Source of the DNA: Taeniopygia guttata
Lineage: Eukaryota > Chordata > Aves > Passeriformes > Estrildidae
Direction of reading: 5' to 3'
Assembly: GCF_048771995.1 (NCBI RefSeq)
Contig: NC_133026.1
Location: 100,595,001-100,659,000, forward strand
Length of the DNA stretch: 64,000 bases
Shown piece by piece: positions 1-14,600 of this stretch (positions within the stretch are counted from its first letter, which is position 1; every line of letters begins with the position of its first letter). The translations under genes were made by a program, and so were the position numbers. A model generated the notes under the pieces. It was given only the letters and a program-made list of their open reading frames with translations. It was not told the DNA's origin and made no database searches.

Positions 1-3000
1 CAAGACAAAGGTACTGAAAGAGAGGGATGAGAAAGATTGAGAACAAGTCAAAAGGGAACCATGCACTTCCAAACATTTTTCCACATGTCCACTGTCTTTC
101 CAATTCCCACAATTGTTTGCCAACATGTCATTGCTTAGGCCACATTTAGCGGGCACTGGGAAAAAAACAAGACTGCCCTAGGCCAAATATAAAGTTACAG
201 ATGCTCTTATCAATTGTGTATATGTTAATTCTCCAATATGGCATTGTTCCATTTTCAGGTAAGGTAGGAGTATGATTTAAAAATAATCAACTCCCCCCAC
301 TCCTAGACAGCTGTCCTGTTAATTATCAGGTAACTTGTTTTACATCTCCTTTTTACAGTTTAACAAATGGAGTTTCCAAACCTAGACCACAATATTAATT
401 GTTTCTCATTGGAATGTATTGCTTTTCACACACTAAATTTAAAAATAATAGCTACAAAAAAGGTTGAAGTAATAGTACAGACAGTGCCTTGACACTAGTT
501 TAGTGGTGAAGTGAACACCAAAGTGGAAAATGTAAGCCACAGTTATCATTTAACCATCATCTCTTCAGGCTAAATTATGAACACAGGAAAGGCTCACAGT
601 CAGCTACAGTAGACTTGTCTTTACTAACACCACAAATGATATCAACTTTTCAACAAAATGCCACCAGAGCAACATACTGTGAAAAACAAACCCAATTCAT
701 TTTAATCAGCAGCAACAATGACTTGTTGAAGGGGCAGAATTTCTGCTGGTTGAGGTGCAGGGCATCTTGGCTTGGAATTAAGGGCTAGCAGGTCACAGCA
801 TCTCTAATTCTGCCAGCCCCAAAAGACAGTGATAATGGTTTCTACAGTCCTAGTGTAAAACCTAATTTGTATTTGCAGTATCTTTCAGAGCCATTGGAAA
901 GGCACAATCTAAATGCAAATTAATCTGACAGTACAAGTTGGTCTGTTCCAGAGTTTTATCTATGTAAACAACTGAATTTTTCATAGGAGTTTGAAGTTGC
1001 TTGTGAAGATTAAAATCTCTGAAAATGAACAGACCCCACCATAGATAAATCTTGCTAAGGGAAAATTTGCAGCCTGCGTTTTGGAAACATTCCTAAGGGA
1101 GTATGCCATGCAGTAGGAAATTTATTCTGGATAATGCTATAAAACTGCTCACCTTAATTCATATGCCAAATTCTGCTCTATTGAATAACAATTTATTGTG
1201 TACTCCAGCATCTGCCAGAAAGCACTGAATGAAAGCCTCAGCTGGGTCTGTTATTCAGCAGAAGCTACAATATTGTTGAGGCCCTTATTTAATGCATGCA
1301 AAAATTCCCTCAAACTTTTTCACTAACTATCTAGATACTTGTTTGTGGGAGGCAGTTTTGGGTATTCTGCAAGGGCTATACCTGGCCACAGGTACAATTT
1401 CTATACAGGCAACAAATTTGGCAGCAAACCAAAATGCTTGATCAAAAGGCTTTTTTCTGGAACTGTGACAGGACAACATACTGGAGGACATCTAGAGAGC
1501 CAGTATGTTGTTAATAGCCTCTTTGGCAGTTCAACACATGGCTGAGCACACCAGCTGGGCTATCCTCAGCTTTCCTGTAGAGCATGTGTAAAGCAGCAGC
1601 AGTTAGACCTGGAGCTTACTGCTTTTGAGGTCATTCTCAAAACTGTACAGGGTGGAGTACATTCCCTACAGATTCTGTAGGTATAAACCCAAGAGTGGCA
1701 AGTGCTCTCACTTAGTAAATGAAACGGTAGCCTAACTTTTTGTGGAGCAAAATTCCTTCTCCATAAAAATTCAATTCTGACTAGCAGCAAAATGTCAAGA
1801 GAAAAATCAAAACCCTGAAAAATTTTCAGATGCATGTCTGCCAGAAAAATGCCAGGCAAATCTCAAATGAGTCAGTTGGCAATAAGAGACCATAGAAATT
1901 CAAATTACACCAGAAGTAGAACATCTAAGAAATGTATCTTACTTTTCAGATTATTCATTGCCCGGTTTAAATATTAGCCTAAAAAGTCAGCTGTTACCTT
2001 TGCATTTGCTCAGCTCCACTGATCACATACACCCCAAGATGCATAAATATTAGACTGGACAGTTGGAAGTAACTTCACTTAATATATTTTAAAGAAAAAG
2101 TTGGAAGAAAATCGTGGTTTAGTGAAAGAGACAAAGCATTCATATTGGCATTTAGATCTGAAAGCGGTACATTTTAGTCCTGAATAGAGCAAGGATCTAT
2201 TAAGTCACCCTGGGAATACGCTATCTTCTTTGTCAAGAAAGACTTTTATTTTCAAGCAAAAAGGTGACATGATCATAGGATCTGGGCTTTGCAGCAATTG
2301 CCAGCATAAGAATTCAGCTTTGATTAAAGAGGAAATCAAACACATCACCAAGAAGAATTCAAAGAGCTCATTATACGTCCCTAATTGTTTTTAACATTCC
2401 CTGTGTTTGGCAAAACAGCAAAGAGCTCCAAGCAAAGGAATGGTACAAAGATGTGCTCAGTCCACAATGAAAGGAGACCAGAAGTGTGGTGAGAAGATGT
2501 TGCAGCCCTTGGGACTGGTCCCTCTCCTCTCATGCTGCCCCTGACCTGGAGCAGTCCTCCTGTGGCTGCAGCAGCTGGTGGCTCAGAGGTTCTGCCCTCA
2601 CCAGTGCCCTGCATTGCACATAATACAGGCCTAACCAGAGGAAAATAAGTAATACTGATTAAAAGGAGTTGTGTCACTCAAGAGAATGGCCCATGCTGGT
2701 GGATGGCTCCAAAAATGCAACTGGCTTTTGGCCTTCAAGACCCAAAAGCTACAGTCTACTCCCTCTCTCTTCCCTTCACCTCAGAAACTGGAAATCTGGA
2801 CTATTTCCAGTTGTCTGTGCATCACACTCTGCAATTCTCATATGTGCACTCACAGACAATGTGTCTGCTCAACAGGTAAAAATGCTACCATGCAAAATAA
2901 ACTCCACTATAGCATGTAGGGTTATAACAATCTTAACTCCTTGGAGTTTCCTAGACTTTATTCCTGAGAGTAGCCTCAACTAATCTCAGAGCTGACCTGG

Positions 3001-5022
3001 CTTCAAACAGGCTTCAAACAGCTGACCTGGCTGGATTTGAGGCCGACCTAAATTATCATATGACCTTCAGGTTAACTGCAAACAGTTTCTCTCATTAGTT
3101 TTACTGATCTGCAAAAACTTCCACCAGGCTACCTTCAGGGTTGTTTTTTTAATGAAGGAGATCTTGCCAAGTGAGGCTGCCAATTCAGCATTGTTCGACT
3201 CTTTTTGAAGATAACTCTTGCAGCCAAATTCCTGAAATCTGCACAAATTGTGTAGCATTATCCAGGCTTCTTTGGGGGAATGTTACCAGGACCAATTCAA
3301 GGCTACATTATGTTTCCAGTTTCCTAACAAAATAGGGGAAGAGAATCCCTGTAGCCGAAGTGATTCGTTTGAAGGATTTTATTGAAACCAGGATTTCAAT
3401 TGTCTTCTCAAGTGTTTGCAATATCATTTTGCAGGCTTTTGTTTCTTCTTCCTCTTCCCCACCCTCCAGCAGAGAAAAACGAGCAATGAAGAATTTCTAG
3501 TTTACATACTGATCTTCTCATAAGCTTTCCATTATGTTTTCAGCTCAGACCTCAGAATTAAAGGCTCATTCTTTGGGGATGAAACTGGATGTATTCAAGG
3601 CCTGCAGTCACTTGGAATACTTTCAGCACAGACATAGTGAGAACCCCAGTTATCTCATAATCACATGTATATTCTCAACACTTAGAGGCCTGAATCAACG
3701 TCCATCCATTTTTTTCCAAAATAGTATCAAAGGTTAAAATCTGTTATGCTATTTGTGTGATTTCTGTCAATGACCAACTAATCGGTCACATAAAGACCAG
3801 AATGGCTGAGATTACTGATGCATAAACAAAATGGAGAACCATGCAGGAAACAAAAAGTGTGACATAGGTAACAAGCTTTGTACTTTTACAAATTTCCATC
3901 AAACAGAGCCATAAAGACTTTTAAGAGAATTGAGAGGAATACAGCAACAGTTAAAAATAAGTAGCAATTACAATTTTACAGTAGATGTTGCATGACACTA
4001 CATGAAGTGAAATTCATGAAGAAGATCTTTTTGAAATCAAAGAATCAATCACAATATACACAATAAATAACCATCCTAAGCAATCAGAAAGAGTAAATTC
4101 AAAAAGTTAGAGAGAACATTTTGGCCAAACACTCAGCTTTTTGGGTTGTGAACCCCCACTAGTTGGTACAAATTTGGAAGTTCTGCCTAGATAAGACAGA
4201 TTAATCACTTGCTATTGACTACACTTTTTGCATAAATATTCTTTCAGGAAAAAAGATGCCTCAGCATCACTAACAATCCACAGTGCAAGGACACCAACCC
4301 AGGTGAAAACAGCTGGTGAAGGATGTGAATCATATTTTCTCGGTCTGCATTGGCATCAATGAACAAGCTATGTGAAAAACTAGGTGAAGCTACAATATGG
4401 AAGGGCTTTGTCATGCATAAAAGCAAGTGAAAAGAGACAACAGACTGCCAATCATTTCCACAACACAGCTTTAACAATATAGGTTTAGTTCGCAGACTCA
4501 TATATGGTCAAATTTCCTTCCACTGGGGATCAGGGTACAAGGATGAGTAATCTGGGTCATCTCGATATGGGTCAAGATTTTGGCTGAAGCAAAACAAGGA
4601 CTTGGGTTAGGTGTGCACCTGCACTCCAAGGTCTCACCAGTTCAACCAACAAAACAAGACATGAAATAAAGATTTGTTCGTATTTTAATTAAGCTGATGA
4701 ATTGGTCATTTGCTCCTGTAATTGTAGACTGGCCAGAGTGGCTTATGAGAGACATTCCAACTGTTTCAGGATGCTAAACTGTTTGTTGCATTTATGATTT
4801 CTATGCATTCAAAAGAAAACCCACAAAAAAACCCACACAGAATCAGCCTTGCTGATGTGAATATCAAGAAACACTTCATAAAAGGAAGTGTATCACTTGT
4901 AGTAGTTTGTGGGTTTGTTATTGGTAGGTTACTACACTGCCATTATCTCCTCTGTTATTTCCTGCTGTTCACCACCAAAGCTGAGATGTTGCAAACTACA
5001 AGAAGTAACAAAAACACACCAG
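1..5022. other. Unique AT-rich DNA, no gene seen
   Basis: I find no recognisable gene, RNA or mobile element here. Open frames on both strands are at most about 104 codons, overlap one another and show no known motif. The only structure noticed is a small nested repeat at 2991-3030. Confidence 0.6.
2991..3030. repeat. Small nested duplication
   Basis: The 10-mer GCTGACCTGG occurs at 2991-3000 and again at 3021-3030. Between them GCTTCAAACAG occurs twice in tandem (3000-3010 and 3011-3021). This looks like a local slippage or duplication event. No function is implied. Confidence 0.75.
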
Positions 5023-5044
5023 AAAAAGAAAAAAAAAAAAAAAA
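5023..5044. repeat. Poly-A tract
   Basis: Sixteen consecutive A (5029-5044) are preceded by a GAAAAAG run. No retroposed gene body could be recognised directly upstream, so this is best treated as low-complexity sequence. Confidence 0.85.
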
Positions 5045-5404
5045 CCACACCAAAATCCAGCTCTGATGGCTCCCTAATATCATTAGGTTTTTAAAACCCA
5101 ATTCCAAACTTAATTTAAATTTGTTCTCTGAATGTCTCTAGATCTTGAATCTCTTCACTCTTCATAGAGTCTAACTTTTTATTGCCTCAGGACTCAATAA
5201 AACACATAGCATTCTCAAAGCACTTGCATGTCACTGGACCAAGCCCCAAAGTTTTTTCAGGTCTTCCTTATTTGAAACATGCTGTCATATAACAGAGCTT
5301 TCTTCAAACAGGGACCAAGTTGGACCTGCAAATCAGCCCACAGAGCAGCCCCTATGCTCTGACTGTATGGACAGCACAGCTGTCAATCTTTCAAATCTGT
5401 GGCC

Positions 5405-5428
5405 TGAGATATGCAGCTACATATCTCA
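5405..5428. repeat. Perfect 9-bp inverted repeat
   Basis: TGAGATATG and CATATCTCA are exact reverse complements separated by six bases (CAGCTA), giving a potential stem-loop. It stands alone in unique DNA with no coding or repeat context. Confidence 0.85.
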
Positions 5429-8400
5429 ATACTTTAGTCCATTTTCCTAGATGAGATGGGAAAGTCTGGGAGACAACATTACTTGAAAAATGGGTAAAAT
5501 TATTCCTTCACCCAGAGAATTTATTTGAACCGATAATGAAATGTTTTCTTTCTACACCATTGCAGTATTTTGCTCCTGCAATGCAGTAATCTCAGTTTTA
5601 GAGTATTCTTGGAGCAACAGCAGGCCAGCTTCAGACCTGTAAGTGTTTATCCTTACTGGAATACTGTTTGTCAATTCATCTCCATTATCACATGCATCTA
5701 TACTTTGGTTTCCTTGACAACTCAAACATATTTTATTCCCAGACACAAGAAGGATATCCTAATGTTTCTCTTGTGCAGAGCACAGCTTGTAATGTTACCA
5801 CATCTCAAGCATGTCATCAACATGGAATCTCTCTCAAACCATGGAACAGAGCTGAGCCAAGATCAAAGCCACAGCAGCAGCCAATTCTATGTCCTCCAAT
5901 TTCCAACTACTTAACATTTTTACTCTGGTAAATCTCTAATTCAAGAGCTTATTAAATGAAAATTTTGTTTCAGCACAGCTTTTAATGGTCATTCTTTTAA
6001 ATACATTGTATTGCAAGGAAGTTTAATTAAGATAGGTTTTTTTTTCAAATCACCCCTCCAATTTAAATATTGTGTTAAATATCTTCACTTTTATTATTCT
6101 ATTATTGAATTAGGGAAAGATTCCTTATTTCCTGGTAATTGGAGAGATAGTGACATTTTAAAGCACCTTATAATATGGGACTGTTGTATATAATTTGTTA
6201 AGCTCCATAAGATTTTCCATAGATTAAAAAGACTGTTTAAAAAAAGAATGTAAGCTAAGATTTTAACCAAAGCTGAGTGATACTGAAATTCTGTTGAATG
6301 ATCCTCTCTGTTTATGCTTTCAGCAGATGAAAACACTGAGATGAAAAGTGTAAAGTGACATCTGAGCCTTGTATTTTTTGTCTTCTTATCAGAGAAGCGG
6401 ATATATAATGTTTCTAACCAATGAACAAAGTAAACACTTATTTTGATACCTGATGAAAATTCGTAACATTAAATAACCTATTTACTGATTATTATACCTG
6501 CCTTTGCTAAGTTATTGCTAACTTGTTGGGAACCTCCATTTCTGCTCTCTACGTTGCTCCAGGACAGACATCAGGACTGGGGGCAGAGGTAGGAGGGAAA
6601 TGGAAATTAGGCTTCTAAGCCTAATAGAGACACCCTTATCCAGAAGGACAGATCAACAGCATGAACTTAATTTAGATATTTTGAATCAAATCCTTGGACA
6701 ATCTCATTTCCCACCAATGACAGAAGAAACCACAATTACCCTTCCTGGGCTGAAGCTCTGTCATCTGTAAGGACCCATCAGGACCCAAACTTGAGTCTGG
6801 GACCAACATTTCTATTGAACTTAGCATTAAAATACTTTGACATTATCCAACTACATAAGAGAAGAATGTCTGATTTTAATATCATATCAACCCATGGAAA
6901 TCTTGGCAGTGTCTTCAATACAAGGAGGAAGGTACATATATCAGAGAGTGACAATAAAACTTCAATTAATTTGAGATCTCAAAAGAAAAAAGTACAGAGG
7001 CACAGGTATATTTAAACTCCTACACTTGTAAGGGCTTTATTAACAAAACTTTAAAGAAAATTTGTACTTTTCTTGTAATTTTAATAAATTGTAATTTTAC
7101 TGCATTTTCCTTTTTAGCCAACACTCATTTCCAAACCTTTTGAAATATGCTGTGTTCAATTAAATTCTTTACCATCTTGCTCCTTAAAATTAACTAGGAC
7201 AGAATTTTCACTGTGTTATGCCTGGCTCTACTTTTAATTATCCTCACTTATAATATTAGACACCATGCTGATTTCTGTCTAAAGGAAATTACCCAGGATC
7301 ATTGGAAGCATATGAAGTTCATTTTAAGATGAAGCAATAATTTATATTAGAGGATGTAAAAGGTCTTAACCTGCAGTCCTTCAACACACTGCAGCAAAAA
7401 GCTCCTGGGTTTTTTAATTAAAAAAAAAAAAGACATCTGCAATGCATTTTTCCCCGAAATCCACTTAATAGTCTTAAAAACAAGAGTCTCCCTGGCTAAA
7501 TGGCTGTGCCTGAGCATACATGTAAGAAGCATCACCCAACTCAGCTGGCTGGTTTTGATGATTATTTGGGGCATTAGGCTTCTGACTGGAACCCCTGGAT
7601 TGCAGTCATTCAACATGCAACTGGAGTACAATATTTATCTGTGTTAATGTTTCATTTTAAAAATAAAACATTATCAGTCTCACTCACACACTCAAAGTTC
7701 CCTAGTACAAAGCTTCATCTCACTTGAAATTTGCTGCTAAAAATGTCTGGCAATTTACTGAAGCACAGCTAGAGATTTAATTGGCAGATGCTGGTTCACA
7801 GAAATACGGTACTTGTCTCTTAGAACACAGAAATAAATGGATGCTTCAGGAAATCAAGGCTGACTCACATATTAATCTTGTCCAGTCATTATAGTCTAAC
7901 TAAAAGCTGAGTTAATTAGGCTTTCCTTTAAGTGCATTCTTTCTAGAATTTACACAATGTTAACTCAGTAAACTTGCAAGAGCTGATCCTGACACTGCTG
8001 TAAACCTTCCTAAAATAACAAAATTAATTTTAAAGGCAGAGGGAATTGTATTTTGCCTTTGAATTATCAGGCCAGGGTGTTATAACACAGATGATTATTT
8101 TAGGCAAATTAGTCAGCCTAAAGCTAAGGGAGTGAACATCTACCTTGCAAAAAACATTGGTCTCCACTGAGAACGCCTGCTGCCAGATTTGCAGTGAGGA
8201 AATCTGAAGCAAGTTATTATTGGAAGCACCAAAAAAAAGACTCCAACCATAACAGATTTCAAACAACATAAACCATAAGAGTTTAACACTGGCACCTTAA
8301 TTTGGCCTTGCAAACATCTAACTAGACAGCACAGAAACAAGTTATCACATGGGCTGCTGTGAGAAGTCTCTCATAAAGAGTAAGGAGAGGAAAAATTACA

Positions 8401-8593
8401 TCTCAGTAGTCAGAATTCCTGACCCCATAGCCCCTATTTTCTTAATCTTTCTAATCTGGATCCCCTACTTCAGACCTCTGTTCCTCATCATTGTTATGCT
8501 CTCATCTTCTTACCATAGCTCCACACTTGGCACAACACATCACCACACACACTCCCCAACCCAAGGCAGGTAATGGCTAGTTCATTACCTTGC

Positions 8594-8597
<4 letters not shown>
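5429..8597. other. Unique AT-rich DNA, no gene seen
   Basis: No gene or known transposable element recognised. It contains a palindrome at 6606-6625, a direct repeat of TGTAATTTTA at about 7073-7099 and a 12-base A run near 7420. Confidence 0.55.
6606..6625. repeat. Perfect 9-bp inverted repeat, 2-nt spacer
   Basis: ATTAGGCTT and AAGCCTAAT are exact reverse complements around a central CT, a near-perfect 20-nt palindrome. It may bind a dimeric factor or be chance; nothing around it decides. Confidence 0.85.

Positions 8598-8625
<28 letters not shown>
8598..8625. repeat. Long poly-A tract (28 A)
   Basis: An uninterrupted run of 28 A. No SINE, LINE tail or processed pseudogene body is recognisable just upstream on the plus strand. 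It is likely length-polymorphic. Confidence 0.9.
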
Positions 8626-8629
<4 letters not shown>

Positions 8630-11600
8630 AGTCTTCTGTGCCCACAAATATCCCAGCTCCTCAGTTGTATTCCCATTGCAAAGCAAATTTCCTTCTGACT
8701 GCAAAGACTGTCTGCTGGAGCTGAAAAAGGAAGCTCTAAAAATGCTGTTGTTTTTTCTGCCATTTAGAATAGGAAAGAAGATGGCCAAATATCTAAGACT
8801 GCTTCTACCTCTCAAGGGCTTCTGTGGCTTCTTCTGTGCGCCTTTTTACATTGAGCTAGATGCTGGTGGTAGTTCCTTGCTGTGCAGGTATGTAACTGCC
8901 TTCCAAGCACGGGCCAGCGAAAAGCTTAACAGGCCAAACACGTTACCTTACCCATAACACATGATGGGCCCAAAACATTAAGAGCAGTTTGCAATTCAGC
9001 TATAGGCCAGCCATAAAACAAGCTCTCAGGACAGCTATTTCCACCCAAGGCAGACGTATGTGAAACACGACAGTTTAAATTTGAGGAAGCCCATGCTCAG
9101 TTTCTATTAATTTGTCCTGCATTCAAAGCTTTGAAGTGCCCAGCAGGTACCACTGACTTTTGTGAATGCTTTCATGTAATTTCTAACAAACCCATCTGAC
9201 ATAGTTATTACCAATCACTGTCTGTCATTTCCAAACACTATTCAGGCTATTCTCCAAATTTTTCCAGACTTGCAAATTTCTCTCTCTGTCTGCTGCAAGT
9301 GCCAGCCTTTACCAAATTTCTTGCACTCTTGGCTGAGAAAGATTATATAAACAAGAAAATATTATTTCAAATTTCAAAAGAACAATTTATCTCCAGTCTG
9401 TGGTTTGGGCAAAGTTTCAGGTCTTTCAGCTCTTTATTTTACCTCTATTGGTTCCCACATTGCAGTTTATGATGGAAACCTGAACCAAGGAACATTTTCA
9501 GAATGGCTACAGTGAGCCTGGACACACAACATTATAAACCAGGCTCTGAGATTTGTTTGTTCAAGAGCTCTGACCAAACACATTTACCATGCTTTAAATA
9601 CAAGTTATTTGAAAGGTAGTTGAGAGCTAAATTTGGCTTAGTATTTCCTTTTATGTTTTATGGGTTGTGGAATTTTTCCCTGCTTAATTATCAAAGCATT
9701 TTATGGTCTTCTACAGTCCCCAGGAAAAGAGGGACAGAAGAGAAAGATGGGGGAGGCAGCCTGATCCACAAGGCACCAGGATGAAAGCCTGACCTCCAGA
9801 GCTCCTGGGGAATGGTAGAGTTTGTCTCTCCCAAAGCTAGAGAGTGCTTGCCCTTCTGCAGGAGGGCTGGAGGCTTTGAAATCAGAAGCCAGCATCCGAC
9901 AGCTGTAGTCATTTGTGTGGTGTGAGCATGTCATGCCCTAGACAATGCACCGAATCCAGCTCTTCGGTGTTTGGAGAGGGTGGTCAAGGCTCGCTGTGAT
10001 TACAGCTCCCACAACAGGCAGATTCTGTGGTGATGGTCATGGACAGCACAAAAACAAGCATGATGGCTGCAATTCACCAGTGCCTGCTCAGCTGGTGCAG
10101 ACCAAGGAAAATGGCTTTTTTTTTTTTTTTTAATCAGCCTGACTGAATTGATAAGCACTGAAGAGGAAAAACCAATTTAAAACCCAAGTTTTTTTCCTTA
10201 AATACCTATGGCAAACAATTACAAAAGGAATAATTTCCTCACAGCTAGACTGAGGTTGCAGAGGACCTGCAGAGACTCTAGACTTGCCAGTAGCTAGTGT
10301 CATGGTGGTCAAGTGAACCAGACTTTTCTGGAGCATCAGAAAACACCTGGGAAGTTTGTTTCCTATTTTGTGTCCTCCTTCACCCGTTCTCTTCCTCCTC
10401 TGGCTACTGCAATGGCAAAGAAAGACTCCTTTCTCTTGCATTTGCACAGAGTCCAGCACCATGAGGTTACCAAACTTTCCACTTACTAATACCACAGCAT
10501 CAAGTAACTGAAGAATAAATTCTTCTAAAACTAATCCAGATCCCTCTTATTCTAGTGTATTCCAATGGAAATTCAATACCTAATCTTCCTGTAAATCCTG
10601 CTAGATGTTTAACTGGATATCATATAATTAAGCTCCTTTAAAAAAAATCATATGATCGTACTAGACTATCCTTTGAAGATTTTGGCATTCAACAGCAGGG
10701 GACTATGAAAGATTTTACACTAACCAGAGATCAATTTCCAGGTTACAGAAGTAATGGAGCATCCCATTTATTCAGACTGCTTCCCTCCTTGTTCTGTCAG
10801 ATGAAGTTAAACACCCAGCACAGTAAATAATCTAGGCACACTTGCCAGCATCCAAGGCTGGTCTGGATTTTCAAAGGCTATACCAAGCTCTTCACAATCT
10901 TTCTAATCCTCTTAGATACCTTCCAACCCAACAGGCTGAAAGGCACAAGTTTGCCTAATCATGCTTATTTCTCCCACAATGTGTCTGAGCAAACAGTGAC
11001 TCTGACACATGCATACAGTCCTGGTCTTCATTCATTTATGGCATTTGTATTGCAGCCAGTTCAACACCCAATGTACATAAAATGAGAATTTTGTGTTAAT
11101 AGTGTAAGACTTTACACATATTAGAACAAGGCAGCAGGAAAGTGCAATTTTAGAACCTAGATAAGTACTAGATATAGTTGTAGATTAAGAAGAAAATCAA
11201 ACGCTTAATTATTACCCTCTGCAGTAACATTTCTCCATATATGTCTGGTTTATATCTGTGACCTATACTTTAAGACCTCTTTAGATGGTTCAAAATAAAT
11301 GTGACATATGCACTGCACCCTCTCCTACCCTGGCCCAGCACTCCAAGCCAAGAAATCAAATTAATAGCCAGACATTTACATTTTGGCTCCACAACAAAGA
11401 TAGACCATCCCTCTGTGAGATCCAAATAAACAAAACAAACAACAAATAAACAAATTGTTAGGGTGGCAAGTCATAGAGAATAGGTAGAAAAAGTACACGG
11501 GAAAGAAATTTCAAATATTAATTTGAACACGAGGAATGTTATTTCTAATAAATTGTACAGGTGACAACTGAGCAGATTTTGGTAGTAGAGATCTTCAAAA

Positions 11601-14600
11601 CACAAGCTATTTATACTCTCTCAAGTCTCATTCATTCCTGGAAAGGGTACCTAATTTTTTTTTGCCTCTGCCTAGTTCCAGGCTTTTCCTATCACTTTCT
11701 TCCCACCTACCTTCAGCCAGGAATGAGGGACAATTTCTAACAGGACAAGGAAATAAAAGGATGGTAGGAAAGGAAGGGGAAAAGTCAAATGTTTCTGTGT
11801 CTTTATTCCAGCCCCATAGCCCGGAACTTAATGGACAGTCCAAATGAATGCAAGGAAACATTTTATAAGAAAATGAAAAGGGATTAAACCTGGTGTCCAG
11901 TATCACATCAGCAGGACATAAATCATCCCCTCAAAACTGAAATATGATTGCAAAGAACCTTACACTAAAGCACTAAAACTGCCTTGTGAACACTTCAACT
12001 AGAGGTAGGCAGCTCTAAGTTGGATAGTACTGAAATTGAAAACGCCAACAAAAAAATCAGCTGGTTGTTTCCAGGTGCTTCACCCAGGAGCAGCAGTTCT
12101 TTCTTCCTACTAAAAACCTATAGAGCAAGGTCTGGCCCCGATGAAAGAAGTCAGCCTTTACTGTAGGCTTGGTGATGATATCCCTTAGTGAAGTTGATTT
12201 ACCATCTTGCACCCTCCTTCTCAGAAAAATGATAGTGATTATATCTATTAAAAAGCAGGCTCGGAAAGCTTTCCTCTTCCCTTCCTGAGGAAAAGCAAAA
12301 CCTTGGCAGCTAAAAATAAATCAAAACCTGGGGAAATGAGAAATTGAAAAATAACATAGAGATGAGATATATTTAGGTTTTTGAAGATCAAGAAAGGAGT
12401 AGACATGCCAGGTACAGAGGTTACCACCAGAAAAATAAAAACAGCCCTGGGAGATGAAGGCCGTGGGTTTAGGCAAGGGAATTCAATCCGCGGCCCAAGT
12501 CTACTTAAGCAGATATTAAGGTGGCTAAGTCCCAAATCAGAATTTCTAGCTAATAAAGCAGAGCCACACACCAGTTTCAGGTCAAACATAAACGTGTATT
12601 TTTGCTAAATAGTAACAAAAATGTTCTGAAATTAATTTAAAAACAGACTACAAGTCTGGATAGAAGTATGTAGAAAAAACACATTTTTCTTCTGCTTACA
12701 AAATCTTTGCAGTCTTTTGATTAGTCTTCTGTGAAAGGAAAAAGCCTTTTCAGTTAAAAGTTATTAAGTGGCTCATATATAATATGCTACAATCTTCTTG
12801 CACTGAAATTTATGGCTAACCTTACTATTGCAATCTTGGCAAAAGGCATCTCTCTGAAGTTTGGAGATACACAGCTTTTAATATTTCCTCAGATTGTTTG
12901 TTCATTTCATGCAGAATCCAAACTGCTGAATTTCTAGTATCAAGGACAAACCATTATACTGTCCTTTGTCCTCAGTATTTGTATATAGTTATGGATAACT
13001 TTGTGTACCATGAGCAAATATTTGCTTTTGAGTCTCAGATTTTAAACTTTTTTTTCTTTACAGAGATGCTTTTGTTTGTATACAGCCAGTTCCTGTCAGG
13101 CAATGCATGCTAAGCATCACCTCTTGATCCTGTCCTGATCAACATCAATGGTAAGACCACAGCGTATCAATCAACTGCACAGGAGATGCTTTGGCCCAGC
13201 GTGCTGCAATACAACTCCCAGTCAAGGGCAAAGACAGATGCCTGCTCAGCTCCAGGGTAATAGAAAGTCACATGGCCACGCTCAGCCCCTGCTCCTGCAG
13301 CTCAGATAAGCTGAGCACTGAAGAAATCATGAATTTAACATAGTGCTTAGGAGTATCTAGCATGTGGTGTTCCAAAGTTATATTTTCAGTGCTTCAATCC
13401 CTAAAAAGTAAAAGAGTTCACTACTGCTGTCCAGCTAAGGGCAGAATAACTTACTTGTTTCCTCTTTAAAATCAGATTCATATTATTGATGTAAAAATAC
13501 TTTTCCTCCAGCTAAAACTCTACATCCACATCTTTGACTACAGCCAGCCATTCACGACCTGTGTGTGTTTTCATTTCTGAGGGATGTACACAAAGTATTT
13601 TTCTTTTTAATTTGCCTCCACCCAGTTTACATTGTTTTCAGTCCTGATGCAGCTCCAAAGCAGCTCTCCACTAACTGGCCAGCAGGAAGCACAGGATGAT
13701 GAACCAGTCAGCCACGACAGCCAGCCAGGCAGGCCGTGTAGCAATGACAACACACCTGCTGTTGACGGCCACACCCGCCAGGCAAAACAAAATTTGCTGA
13801 CTACAGCGGTGCTTTCATTAGTCCAGTTGAAAGACCCAGGTCACCTGCTTCTCTGTAAGGATTCCAGGTTCAGTGTTCAAGCATGGCCTATAGTAAACAG
13901 CAGATACAAAACACAGCCAAAAGGATGAAGTGGAAAAGAGCACCCACGCATCATCTCCACAGAGCAGTAGGCTATTGCATATTTCAATCCAATGTCAGTA
14001 ACCCTCTACAAATGTAGAGCATACATATACAAAGCAATGCATACCTTGAGCTCCTATGTATCTGCAGAAAAATGAATAAACAGTGCCAGTGGAAAGCCAT
14101 AAGATTGACACCTAGATAAGCTGCATAAATCTAGTATTTCAGATCGCTGAAAATAGACTTTGGCTGTTTGATTCAACCATAAATCAGGATCCCTGGTAAT
14201 CTGGATTTAGAGTGGCTTTCCTGTGCAGTTTTGAGAGTCTCAAAGGAATATACTGTTCACTGATTTATGTACTAGTCTTGCTGAAAAGTTGATTTACCTT
14301 TGCTTTCTGCAAACAGTGAATTGCAGCTCACTGGTTTCTCTGAATATGCAAAGCCTGTACTGTATATAAAGGTGGGAGAGTTTGACAGTTTGCAGCTAAG
14401 TAAATCACACTGATCCCAGTGTTTGCCTTGAGATTTGCAGTGCACGCTATAATTTAGACCCCCAGTGCCCACCCAGAAAATACAGTTAAATATGAAAGTG
14501 GTTTATCATCATTTCATACACTGGATCTTCTTTCATTTAACCATTATCTCACAATCACTCTACCTAGCAAATTCCACTTGGAAAAGCATTACCAATGACA

